This document shows, piece by piece, positions 1-5,962 of a stretch of 11,386 nucleotides of DNA. The notes under the pieces are model-generated. The model ran no database searches, was not told the DNA's origin, and was given only the letters and a program-made list of their open reading frames with translations. The DNA is from Sulfolobus sp. SCGC AB-777_G06 (GTDB taxonomy: Archaea > Thermoproteota > Thermoprotei_A > Sulfolobales > Sulfolobaceae). The stretch is taken from assembly GCA_003086555.1 (NCBI GenBank), contig QEFN01000031.1:1-11386 (forward strand). The letters are read 5' to 3'. Numbering within the stretch: position 1 is the first letter of the stretch; each line of letters opens with the position of its first letter. A program made the translations under genes and the position numbers.

Positions 1-8
1 TACACCCC

Positions 9-37
9 AGTCAGATCTGTATTACCCAGATCTGACT
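9..37. repeat. Perfect 11-bp inverted repeat (hairpin) with 7-nt loop
   Basis: AGTCAGATCTG at 9-19 is followed after seven bases by its exact reverse complement CAGATCTGACT at 27-37. As RNA it would be a strong stem-loop; as DNA it could be an operator or a mobile-element end. No T-run follows it on the plus strand, so a plain terminator is unlikely. What lies upstream is outside the window, so its role is open. Confidence 0.75.
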
Positions 38-43
38 AATATG

Positions 44-52
44 TTTTATATA
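44..52 (+). promoter_or_regulatory. TATA box with only a 9-codon leaderless ORF downstream
   Basis: TTTTATATA matches the archaeal TATA consensus well. The ATG at 76-78 lies about 27 bases from its centre, as for a leaderless message, but that frame stops after nine codons (TAA at 103-105). The same frame then stays open for about 50 codons into the 3' end of cbiZ, so this may be a decayed small gene. Confidence 0.45.
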
Positions 53-226
53 AGGAAGTCAGTCTCTCACAAAACATGTTTTCTAGCTTGAATACCATTA
101 TCTAACTTCCCGTATTTAGTTCCATTGGGCTATTATATCAAATACTAAATGATAAAATTCCAGATATATATTGTAAATCTAAGTGGCGGTCATCTGACTT
201 AAGATTTTATTTCTCACATGGAGGAG

Positions 227-748
227 TTACAATAATTCTTTCAACGTATTTCTAACGTCCTTGGCAACGCTCTTACCGAGGGGTGTTCCAGGTCCAGCGA
301 AAAACTCCTTCCCAGGTAAGGCTCCTACAGCGATTGCGTCACTCACAGTCCCCGTCAGGTTAAGATGTCTTAATGCTCCGCTCTTGGCTTCTGTAACAGT
401 CCTGACTAAGTCCACTAAGCCGTTTACCGAAAGAGGATAGTTCACAAAAGCTCCTATGTTGATGGTACACCCTGCGTCCTCACCGCTCTTATCGATTCCA
501 GCTGAAATGAATAACTCTCCCCACTCCCTCTTTTCAAAGCGGAATTTCCTCGCAGCAGTCATAAAAACCACTGCCTCCCTTTCCTTTACCTTGTCAACGT
601 CTTCAAAGGCGTTTTTACAGTAGTCTTTGCTTACAATGATTAGCTTGATTTTTCTGACGTGGGATAACCCTTCAGGGTATAAAGCCGAAGTAAGGGTGAG
701 GTATGTCCTTGGAAGGAGGAACTCGTGGAACTCGAGGTCAGTCGACAT
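227..748 (-). CDS. cbiZ: Adenosylcobinamide amidohydrolase CbiZ
   Basis: CbiZ cleaves the amide bond of adenosylcobinamide to give adenosylcobyric acid, the archaeal route for salvaging incomplete corrinoids into the B12 pathway. The 173-residue protein shows the family's central block, with GCTINIGAFVNYPLS (93-107) leading into a TEAKSGAL segment (119-126), and the C-terminal LTGTVSDAIAVGA (131-143) followed by a Gly-rich AGPGTPLGKSV (151-161). Family knowledge links these to the fold and active site; I did not align them. It is slightly shorter than many bacterial CbiZ proteins. The ATG is supported by a TATA-like AATTTATTA on the minus strand about 25 bases upstream, so the message is probably leaderless. 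No cobalamin genes are adjacent, and the gene appears monocistronic. Confidence 0.82.
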   Translation of the reverse strand: MSTDLEFHEFLLPRTYLTLTSALYPEGLSHVRKIKLIIVSKDYCKNAFEDVDKVKEREAVVFMTAARKFRFEKREWGELFISAGIDKSGEDAGCTINIGAFVNYPLSVNGLVDLVRTVTEAKSGALRHLNLTGTVSDAIAVGALPGKEFFAGPGTPLGKSVAKDVRNTLKELL

Positions 749-768
749 TAAAAACTAATTGACCCTCT

Positions 769-777
769 AATAAATTA
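769..777 (-). promoter_or_regulatory. TATA box of cbiZ
   Basis: The minus strand reads AATTTATTA, centred about 25 bases before the cbiZ ATG. This spacing predicts transcription starting at or next to the start codon. Confidence 0.5.
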
Positions 778-830
778 GCTTTTCATCAAATGTAGTCTCT
801 TAATTCCCTTTGGTTGTCTTTATGGTTGCG

Positions 831-849
831 TTTTTTTTTTTAAAAAAAA
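831..849 (-). terminator. T-run terminator after the secreted-protein gene
   Basis: The plus strand has eleven T followed by eight A. On the minus strand, eight T begin six bases past the TAG of the gene ending at 856, which is the usual archaeal T-run terminator. The T11/A8 block could also stop plus-strand transcription. Confidence 0.6.
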
Positions 850-855
850 GACAAG

Positions 856-1590
856 CTAACTGGACTTTACGAAGACTTCAGAATAGGGCAGATATACCAT
901 TCGTGGGACATAAACTACTCTCACTTTTATCCACTGTACCCCGTTATAGATTTCTATTGAGGTAGTAGGAGGTATGTATCCTTTGACCAGTATTACTCCA
1001 TTATAAGTGCCAGAAGTGCTGCTCAACACGTAGGTTGTGTTGTTTATAATAATCTTTAACGGTGGTTGAGGTAGGACTATCAGTGAATAAGATCCGTTAG
1101 TGTATATGATATCGCCGGTATAGGCGTTTAAGGTAAACCCGAAGTTAAACGTGATTCCGGTACCATTTACGACCAGATTATATCTCCCTGGGGAAAAAGG
1201 CAGGCCATTATGGTCTATTAACGAAAGTAAGGTCACGTTTGAAGTTATGTTAAAAGTATTAAACAAACTCATACTGTCGTTTGACAAATAGTATAAATAT
1301 GCTTTCGCTGGAATTTCATTCGCTTGTATAGTGAGGAAATATGTATCGTTACGGAGTACTAGAACTGCTGTAGCTACTGAGGTGGTGTAACTCGTTGTCT
1401 CTACAGTTGTTGAGTTTGTGTAAACCAAATGCACGGCGGTGGTGGATGAATTCGTAGTATTCAAAATCATTGTATTTGTTTGACTTCCTGGTAATTTACT
1501 TGGCTTACCTCCGTGGTGATTAAGGAGTAAAAAGGCTAGGATTATCACTATTACGATGGCTATTATTATGATTAATAACTTTTTGTTCAT
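856..1590 (-). CDS. Membrane-anchored, Thr/Asn-rich secreted protein, unknown function
   Basis: The family is not recognised. The 244-residue protein begins with a short basic stretch (MNKK), then a very hydrophobic Ile/Val/Leu helix at about residues 5-24, then a His-Gly-Lys turn. This fits an uncleaved N-terminal anchor with the rest outside the cell. Residues about 40-75 are very rich in Thr, Ser and Asn, and the body carries many N-x-S/T sequons, so heavy N-glycosylation is likely, as on Sulfolobales surface proteins. The remainder alternates short hydrophobic strands, suggesting beta structure. The ATG lies about 30 bases from a minus-strand TATA-like CTTTTAAC (1616-1623). A pilin role is possible, but no clear class III signal-peptide cleavage site is visible. 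Confidence 0.72.
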   Translation of the reverse strand: MNKKLLIIIIAIVIVIILAFLLLNHHGGKPSKLPGSQTNTMILNTTNSSTTAVHLVYTNSTTVETTSYTTSVATAVLVLRNDTYFLTIQANEIPAKAYLYYLSNDSMSLFNTFNITSNVTLLSLIDHNGLPFSPGRYNLVVNGTGITFNFGFTLNAYTGDIIYTNGSYSLIVLPQPPLKIIINNTTYVLSSTSGTYNGVILVKGYIPPTTSIEIYNGVQWIKVRVVYVPRMVYLPYSEVFVKSS

Positions 1591-1651
1591 GGTTGATAGA
1601 TTTGAGAGAGATAGTGTTAAAAGCGGTTTGGTGTGAGAAAGGGTCGGACTT

Positions 1652-1876
1652 TCATTGAGGTTTCATGAATTTGTATTCAACCTTCGTCCTCATTCTCCTT
1701 GTCCGGCTCCCCACACCTAGGAAGAGAAAGAAGAAGGATACCGTACTTATCAACCTAGAAATTATAGCAAATTTCTTCCTCCCGTAGGGGTCGCCAAGAA
1801 ATGATAAAATGAGGGAAACGAAAGAACCTACTAAACCTCCTAAAGAAAGTAATTCTCCAATTTCTAATGCAGACAA
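1652..1876 (-). CDS. Possible small two-helix membrane protein
   Basis: This is a 74-residue frame starting with TTG. It has two hydrophobic segments (about residues 9-27 and 37-54) separated by a charged loop containing GDPYGRKK, then a basic tail with RTRRMRTK. The loop resembles the short cytoplasmic D-x-x-GRK/R-type turn between helices 2 and 3 of major facilitator transporters, so it could be a transporter fragment, but that is only a resemblance. It ends 61 bases upstream of the secreted-protein gene on the same strand. The TTG start and the poorly placed TATA-like element (ACTTTATC near 1891-1899) leave it uncertain that this is a gene. Confidence 0.4.
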   Translation of the reverse strand: MSALEIGELLSLGGLVGSFVSLILSFLGDPYGRKKFAIISRLISTVSFFFLFLGVGSRTRRMRTKVEYKFMKPQ

Positions 1877-2060
1877 CCTAAAGAGAGAAGATAAAGTGAA
1901 ATAATTGTTGAATCGCCACCCATTATCAATCTTGACAATGAGGGTGAAAGTATAAGCAAGAATTCTTCTTTTCTCACACGCATCTATTTAGTTTGACCTT
2001 TTTATTGTTAATCTCTAAACCTGATTGTATACAAGCAGTTTCTAAAAACCTCTACCTAAT

Positions 2061-2070
2061 GCTTAAGTAT
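2061..2070 (+). promoter_or_regulatory. TATA box of vapBC
   Basis: GCTTAAGTAT is centred about 26 bases before the ATG at 2092. It argues for that start, because it lies inside the longer frame that begins at 1993 and would have to be coding if the upstream start were used. Confidence 0.55.
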
Positions 2071-2091
2071 CTGGTGGAAAAAGTAGAAAAT

Positions 2092-2322
2092 ATGGAAAGC
2101 ATAAAAATAAAGTCAGAAACTAAGAAGAAGCTCACGGAAATTGCCGGAATGCTTGAGAAAAAGACCGGCAAGAGAGTATCCTATGACGACGTTATAAACT
2201 ATTTAATTGAGAAGAGGCTTAAGGATAGGAAAACTGCTGAAAAAATACTTGGAATAGCTAAAGGAGTGAATTTATACGAGGAACTCTTAAATGGACGCAA
2301 AGAAGACGAAAATAGTTCTTGA
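2092..2322 (+). CDS. vapB: VapB-type antitoxin (ribbon-helix-helix-like)
   Basis: This 76-residue protein is encoded immediately before, and overlapping, a PIN-domain toxin gene. The N-terminus (MESIKIKSETKKKLTEIA) has the beta-strand then helix pattern of ribbon-helix-helix DNA-binding antitoxins, followed by VSYDDVINYLIEKRL, the usual second helix. The C-terminal 30 residues (KILGIAKGVNLYEELL onward) are the part expected to wrap the toxin's active site. The frame stays open back to 1993, but the TATA box at 2061-2070 and the family's usual N-terminus both favour the ATG at 2092. By family knowledge it should repress its own promoter and neutralise VapC. An imperfect inverted repeat at 1922-1939 lies too far upstream to be clearly its operator. 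Confidence 0.78.
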   Translation: MESIKIKSETKKKLTEIAGMLEKKTGKRVSYDDVINYLIEKRLKDRKTAEKILGIAKGVNLYEELLNGRKEDENSS

Positions 2323-2692
2323 TTCTGGAGTTATCTTATCGTTTCTTGAAGGAGAATTTCGAGATTATCATGAAAAGATATTGAATGAAGAGATTATACC
2401 CTACATCAACACTGTTAATCTTACAGAAGTATATTATGTACTTTGTAGAAAAATAGGAAAAGAAAAAGCAGAAGAGATTATCAAGAGTATAATAAAATCC
2501 GGATATTATGAAATAATAGGTGTTAAACCTATAATTTTAAAATACGCTGCAGAATGCAAATGTGCATATTCAATTTCATTAGCTGACTGTTTTAGTATAG
2601 CTACTGCTAAATTCCTTAAAACCAAGGCATTATTTAGGAGAGAAGAAGAGCTTGCAAAGAAAAGCATAGAAGAGGTAAAATTTATTGACTGA
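2291..2692 (+). CDS. vapC: VapC-type PIN-domain ribonuclease toxin
   Basis: This 133-residue PIN-domain protein would act as a Mg-dependent ribonuclease, blocking translation when free of antitoxin. The acidic active-site positions are visible: D11 in IVLDSGVILSFLEGE, E46 in NLTEVYYVL, D99 in ISLADCFSIATA, with E118 in FRREEEL near the usual fourth acidic site. The length is typical. Its ATG overlaps the antitoxin reading frame by 32 bases in a different frame, a common arrangement that couples translation of the pair. The gene appears intact, so the module may be functional. Its RNA target cannot be inferred from sequence. Confidence 0.85.
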   Translation: MDAKKTKIVLDSGVILSFLEGEFRDYHEKILNEEIIPYINTVNLTEVYYVLCRKIGKEKAEEIIKSIIKSGYYEIIGVKPIILKYAAECKCAYSISLADCFSIATAKFLKTKALFRREEELAKKSIEEVKFID

Positions 2693-2779
2693 GTAGTAGG
2701 AAGTAATGAGTTAATCATGATACAGTAATTACAACGTCGTAGATTATGTAAACCTTGAATAATAGTAATAAAGATAAAA

Positions 2780-3241
2780 TTAATGCCACATATATCCTCT
2801 TATAAAGCCTTTACTATTTATTACTCCTAATCCGCTTAAAGCTAAGGAAATAGTTAAGGATGAATAAAACCACTTAGCGTTGTCTATAAGCGTAGGCGGG
2901 AAAGAAATTATGCCGATTAAAGGAAATAAGTCTTTCCTAAACTCACCCTTGATTCAGTGGATTAGATAAATTGAAAGTATTGCGGTCATTATAGGGTAAA
3001 AGAACCAACCACTATTGAAAGTAGAGTAAAATGAATTGCTAACCCCTCAAACAATATTAAAAGTTAAGCTCATTAAAATCTCGTTTATAACTGCAAGGAA
3101 AGATACGCTTAATGAACTCCTACGGGCAATCCACGCAAAACAAGAGAACGAACAAAACCAAGTATTACAAGAGAAAAGGAAATAAACAAGTAAGGAGAAA
3201 AACAACATAAGCTCATAGAGAACATGGGGATAAAACCCCAT
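2780..3241 (-). pseudogene. Decayed polytopic membrane protein with two in-frame TGA stops
   Basis: On the minus strand one frame runs from about 3241 to the TAA at 2780-2782, interrupted only by TGA at 3047-3049 and TGA at 2954-2956. Read through, the lower part is clearly protein-like and hydrophobic: FNSGWFFYPIMTAILSIYLI, then the stop, then IKGEFRKDLFPLIGIISFPP, and lastly a helix containing WFYSSLTISLALSGLGVI. Both stops fit TGG (Trp) to TGA changes. The part upstream of 3047 (64 codons, Cys/Phe/Ser-rich) is less convincing and may partly belong to the insertion element. The family is not recognised; at least four membrane helices are implied for the parent. The N-terminus is missing or was displaced by the neighbouring element. 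Confidence 0.55.
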
Positions 3242-3297
3242 CCACGAGGCTAGCTGTGAAGCCCCTAGAACGATCTAACAAGAGGGGATAAAACCCC
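3226..3297 (+). repeat. Two identical GGGGATAAAACCCC hairpins, 58 bp apart
   Basis: GGGGATAAAACCCC occurs at 3226-3239 (there extended to TGGGG/CCCCA) and again at 3284-3297. Each is a short GC stem closing an ATAAAA loop. Identical hairpins this close together are unlikely by chance in such A+T-rich DNA. The second lies inside the candidate bridge RNA; the first may mark its start or the end of the element. Confidence 0.6.
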
Positions 3298-3345
3298 CGA
3301 GTAGGAGGTTGTAACAAAATACTCTAAGGGGCTGAAACACTTAAC
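3255..3345 (+). ncRNA. Candidate IS110 bridge RNA (left-end noncoding RNA)
   Basis: The region upstream of the transposase folds by eye into a three-way junction. An outer stem AGCCCCT (3260-3266) pairs with AGGGGCT (3327-3333). It encloses a hairpin GGGG/CCCC (3284-3287 with 3294-3297) and a second hairpin GAGTA/TACTC (3299-3303 with 3320-3324) with a 16-nt loop. Bridge RNAs of IS110-group elements occupy this position and carry loops that pair with the target and with the element's ends. TCTAACAA at 3274-3281, unpaired in this fold, is the exact reverse complement of TTGTTAGA at 4571-4578, three bases past the transposase stop, as a donor guide would be. The limits and the pairing are inferred without computation. 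Confidence 0.45.
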
Positions 3346-3411
3346 ACTATGCAAAGAAAACAAAGTATTATGAGAACAAAAAATATCTCGAGAAACGCGT
3401 AATACACAACC

Positions 3412-3795
3412 ATGGAATTAAAAGTTACAAACAAGGCCTTCGCAATCGATATTTCACAAAACAAACTAACAGCAGCAAAGGGAGAACTAGTAATAGAACA
3501 AGAAAAATCAGCAGTATACGTCAAGGAGGTAAAGGAATTCAACTACGACAACGAGGGAATAGAAGAACTAATTAAATTCCTAGGAGAATATAAGGAAGGA
3601 ATAATAGAGGCAACCGGAATATATTACTTCTACCTACACGAAAAACTAACGGAAAAAGGATACAAGGTAACAGTAATAAACCCACTACACCTAACAGAAA
3701 TACTAGGGAAAAAGACAGACAAACTCGACGCACAAAGGTTACTAGTAGCACACATGACCAGAGTAATCAAGGGATCATACCAACAGGAGAAATAA
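3412..3795 (+). CDS. IS110-family transposase, N-terminal DEDD (RuvC-like) part, frameshifted
   Basis: This is the 127-residue first half of the IS110 recombinase. The four acidic residues of the DEDD catalytic site are all present: D13 in FAIDISQNKL, E66 in GIIEATGIYYF, and D103 and D106 in GKKTDKLDAQRLL. This domain works with a bridge RNA and the serine domain to recombine DNA without hydrolytic double-strand breaks. The frame runs into TAA at 3793-3795, whereas the expected continuation (IIPTGEIMELRELTRYR) is in the next frame. Restoring one G in the GGG at 3771-3773 would join the two parts seamlessly. Codons here end mostly in A and the coding strand is purine-rich, unlike the second half. 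Confidence 0.85.
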   Translation: MELKVTNKAFAIDISQNKLTAAKGELVIEQEKSAVYVKEVKEFNYDNEGIEELIKFLGEYKEGIIEATGIYYFYLHEKLTEKGYKVTVINPLHLTEILGKKTDKLDAQRLLVAHMTRVIKGSYQQEK

Positions 3796-4568
3796 TGGAA
3801 CTAAGAGAACTAACGAGATATAGGGAAAGCCTAGTAGAGAAGACAACACAAGTGAAGAACGAGATAAGGAAAATATTAGAATTCGCGGGATATAAAATAC
3901 AACCATTCGACAAGAAAGGAAGAAAACCACTTGAAAAGCTAGTAAAGGGGGAAGAACTAAGCAAAGAAGAGAAGGAGGAACTAAAAGAAAAACTAGGGAG
4001 AAACTTAAACGACGCGGAAAAACTAGCATTAAAACAATTAGTTGAACTGCTAAAAAACTTGGAGAAAATGATTAAGGACGTTGAGGATATGATAAATTCC
4101 AAAATTCCAAAACCAGTAATTGAGTTGAGTAAGATCCCCGGGATTGGTTTGATTAGTGCTACAACTATTTACGCTGAGTTCGGTGATGTTTCCCGTTTTT
4201 CCAGTTCTAAGGCTGCTAGGGCTTATGCAGGCTTTGCACCCAAAACTAAGCAGAGTGGTGATAGCGAGTCTCACTCCGGTATGATTAGGGGTAATAAGTA
4301 TTTGCCTAGAGCTCTCTACTTGGTTGCCAAGGTTGCTAGGGGTCTTGAGCCTTTTAAAGGGTATTATGAGAGGCTTATTACTAGGGGGAAGAGTGTTACT
4401 CAAGCTACTTGTGCTCTTGCCGGAAAGCTTGCAAGCATTTGTTATCATGTTATAAGGGACGGTGTTTACAAGGGAGTTGTCAAGAAGAGTTTTAGGATTC
4501 CTAGGGGTAAGGAAGTTAATGCCAAGGACTTCGACGTAGGAGACGCGCTAGACTCGTTATCCCAATAG
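3795..4568 (+). CDS. IS110-family transposase, C-terminal serine-domain part
   Basis: This is the 257-residue second half. Residues 1-100 are a charged helical region with strong coiled-coil character (about 55-102), the linker between the two catalytic domains. Residues about 108-215 are the Transposase_20-type domain: the helix-hairpin-helix-like LSKIPGIGLISATTIYAEFG (111-130), YAGFAPKTKQSGDSESHSG with the presumed nucleophilic serine S154 in QSG, then MIRGNKYLPRALYLVAKVA. The ATG overlaps the first part's stop as TAATG, so some re-initiation is conceivable, but IS110 transposases are normally a single chain. This half is probably the downstream piece of a frameshifted gene, or a programmed -1 shift. 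Codon choice switches to T-ending codons near 4090. Confidence 0.85.
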   Translation: MELRELTRYRESLVEKTTQVKNEIRKILEFAGYKIQPFDKKGRKPLEKLVKGEELSKEEKEELKEKLGRNLNDAEKLALKQLVELLKNLEKMIKDVEDMINSKIPKPVIELSKIPGIGLISATTIYAEFGDVSRFSSSKAARAYAGFAPKTKQSGDSESHSGMIRGNKYLPRALYLVAKVARGLEPFKGYYERLITRGKSVTQATCALAGKLASICYHVIRDGVYKGVVKKSFRIPRGKEVNAKDFDVGDALDSLSQ

Positions 4569-4582
4569 GTTTGTTAGAGGCG

Positions 4583-5104
4583 TCAGCATGTAGTGCCTTG
4601 TGAGAAAGGAAAGGTCTCTCCGTTAACTTTAACCTTGTACTTGCTCCAGCCCTTCCTCCTTATGTATAATTTTAGCTTTCTGTAGTCTAACCCCTTTACT
4701 TTTACCTTCTTGTCCTTGTACTTTATAGTTACTCCACCGGACAAGTACTTAGAGTAAAGTGCTCTTAAACTCATTTCTAGAATTAGGTAAATTTCTAACG
4801 TGGCTACCTCGTTTATTCCTAAGGATATTAGTTTAAGGGCGTCAGACTGGATCTTTTTCACCTTTTCTGGTAGATCCTCCTTTAATTCCCCTTCACCGAG
4901 TATTACATATGGTATATTGGCTAAGAATACTCCAACAGTATCTTCTATGTTTTCAACCTTAATCTTTTCATTTCTTATAATTACATAACCATCATCGTAA
5001 TGGATGTTCTTCAGTACTTCCTTTAATAGCTCTTTATCTCCTTTTTTCTCGTACTGAAAAAAGGACTTTATCTCTTTCAGTATTAGCTTTCTTGCATTCA
5101 ACAA
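4583..5104 (-). CDS. Unknown protein, 3' end probably truncated by the insertion element
   Basis: The family is not recognised. The 173-residue protein is soluble, charged and mostly helical. Residues about 85-125 form helices ([20 protein letters not shown] then [15 protein letters not shown]) and 128-160 a basic beta-rich segment ([20 protein letters not shown]). The last residues (FPFSQGTTC) lead to a TGA only 14 bases from the transposase stop, so the native C-terminus was probably lost on insertion. The only usable starts are TTG codons at 5104 or 5101, because an in-frame TAA lies directly upstream. A minus-strand TTTAAA at 5125-5131 is about 25 bases away and supports leaderless initiation there. 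It is divergent from the racemase-family gene, 34 bases apart. Confidence 0.65.
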   Translation of the reverse strand: MLNARKLILKEIKSFFQYEKKGDKELLKEVLKNIHYDDGYVIIRNEKIKVENIEDTVGVFLANIPYVILGEGELKEDLPEKVKKIQSDALKLISLGINEVATLEIYLILEMSLRALYSKYLSGGVTIKYKDKKVKVKGLDYRKLKLYIRRKGWSKYKVKVNGETFPFSQGTTC

Positions 5105-5131
5105 TTACTTTAATTGTGATCACCTTTTAAA
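5101..5131. promoter_or_regulatory. Interleaved divergent promoters with a 7-bp inverted repeat
   Basis: Only 34 bases separate the two divergent genes. A plus-strand TATA-like CTTTAATT (5109-5116) is about 27 bases before the ATG at 5139, and a minus-strand TTTAAAAG (5124-5131) is about 25 bases before the TTG at 5104. Each TATA box lies in the other gene's start region. ACAATTA-CTT-TAATTGT (5101-5117) is a perfect inverted repeat covering the plus TATA box and the minus start codon, and could be an operator. Confidence 0.5.
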
Positions 5132-5138
5132 GATTAAA

Positions 5139-5819
5139 ATGCCCGGAGGAAGAGGAAGAATTGGTCTAATTTTACCCGCAAATAACGCTGCAATGGAGTA
5201 TGATATGTGGAAAATGGCTCCAGAAGGGGTGACAATTCACTCAACCAGGATGAAGCCCACAAGGGGATGTGAGCCTGAAAACGTTGAGGAGTTTGAAAGG
5301 GAATTAAAATATGTTTCTTCTTTACTCGAGGAGGTGTCTGACATTATTGTATACGGTAGGACATACGGGACCCATAAACACGCTGATGTAATCAGGAAGG
5401 CAATAAAAAAAGAAGTCATAATACCCGAGGAGGAGGTATACGGATTATTAAAGGAACTTAAAGTGAAGAAAATATGGGTAGGTGCTCCGTACGTTAAGGA
5501 AAGGACGCTGGAAGAGGTCGAATATTGGAGGTCTAAGGGCTTTGAAGTAATAGGCTATGACGGTTTGGGTAAGGTAAAAGGCGTTGATATTTCAAACACT
5601 CCCGTATTTACGGTGTATCGACTAGTTAAGAGAAATATAGATAGGGTGATTAATGCTGACGCGGTGTACATAGCATGTACTGCTTTGTCTACTTATGAGG
5701 CAGTGACTTATTTATATGAAGATCTAGGTATGCCGGTGATATCTGAAAACACAGCTACTATGTGGGGATCATTAAGAAAATTAAGAATAAAAGGGAGAAT
5801 TCCAGGAATTAACTTTTAA
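5139..5819 (+). CDS. Asp/Glu racemase / arylmalonate decarboxylase / maleate isomerase-family protein
   Basis: The 226-residue protein has the superfamily's N-terminus, [22 protein letters not shown] (residues 7-28; the family has P-S/A-x-N-x-x-x-E), and the second catalytic-cysteine motif [13 protein letters not shown] with C180. It ends with ISENTATMW (201-209), equivalent to the conserved S-N-x-A-x-x-W segment. At the first cysteine position the sequence is [16 protein letters not shown], so R74 replaces the Cys used by racemases and maleate isomerase. Arylmalonate decarboxylase also keeps only the second Cys, but has Gly at the first position. The enzyme is therefore unlikely to be a two-base racemase; a decarboxylase-like or altered activity is possible. 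Substrate unknown. The start is supported by a TATA element about 27 bases upstream. Confidence 0.78.
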   Translation: MPGGRGRIGLILPANNAAMEYDMWKMAPEGVTIHSTRMKPTRGCEPENVEEFERELKYVSSLLEEVSDIIVYGRTYGTHKHADVIRKAIKKEVIIPEEEVYGLLKELKVKKIWVGAPYVKERTLEEVEYWRSKGFEVIGYDGLGKVKGVDISNTPVFTVYRLVKRNIDRVINADAVYIACTALSTYEAVTYLYEDLGMPVISENTATMWGSLRKLRIKGRIPGINF

Positions 5820-5927
5820 AATTATAATTGGAGTAAAGTTATTTACAATAGTCAGTTACCTTAATAATCAATTCTGAAATTAAAGAGCTTTTACTTACTT
5901 TTAAATAATTGAATTTAGGATAATAAT

Positions 5928-5938
5928 GTTTATATATA
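5928..5938 (+). promoter_or_regulatory. Strong TATA box before a broken gene
   Basis: GTTTATATATA is a near-ideal archaeal TATA box, about 29 bases before the ATG at 5963. The promoter seems intact although the gene it serves is frameshifted, which points to recent decay. Confidence 0.6.
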
Positions 5939-5962
5939 AGGAAATTAAACATAGTAAACTAT

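Larger units (their letters stand above)
3226..4582 (+). mobile_element. IS110-family insertion sequence (ends approximate)
   Basis: The element is recognised by its transposase, which has an N-terminal DEDD RuvC-like domain and a C-terminal serine-type transposase domain. This pair of domains is specific to the IS110/IS1111 family. About 150-190 bases of noncoding sequence precede the transposase, the usual place for the bridge RNA in the IS110 group. IS110 elements have short or no terminal inverted repeats and usually no target duplication, so the exact ends cannot be read off; the limits given span the first paired hairpin to the stop codon of the next gene. Its insertion seems to have clipped the 3' end of the minus-strand gene at 4583-5104, and it adjoins a decayed gene on the left. 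Confidence 0.7.

Noticed and set aside
1993..2091. Upstream 33-codon extension of the VapB frame
   Set aside because: It contains the TATA box that fits the ATG at 2092, and the extension does not resemble the family's N-terminus.
2506..2718. Minus-strand open frame opposite vapC
   Set aside because: It is the antisense of an intact PIN-domain gene with all its acidic residues, and has no promoter or recognisable content.
3226..3297. CRISPR repeats, suggested by two identical short repeats about 58 bp apart
   Set aside because: Only two copies of 14 bases, not resembling Sulfolobales CRISPR repeats of about 24-25 bases, and no cas genes.
3324..3542. Minus-strand 72-codon hydrophobic frame across the transposase start
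   Set aside because: Antisense of the DEDD domain and of the structured left end; the sense protein is clearly recognisable.
3767..4102. Minus-strand Ser/Phe-rich open frames opposite the transposase (also 3775-4029 and 4050-4448)
   Set aside because: Low-complexity antisense of the purine-rich, A-ending-codon transposase sequence; no start signals and no protein-like pattern.
4800..4988. Plus-strand 62-codon frame within the minus gene at 4583-5104 (likewise 5237-5419 and 6764-6958 opposite their genes)
   Set aside because: Shadow frames of better-supported genes; no TATA or ribosome site at the proper distance.
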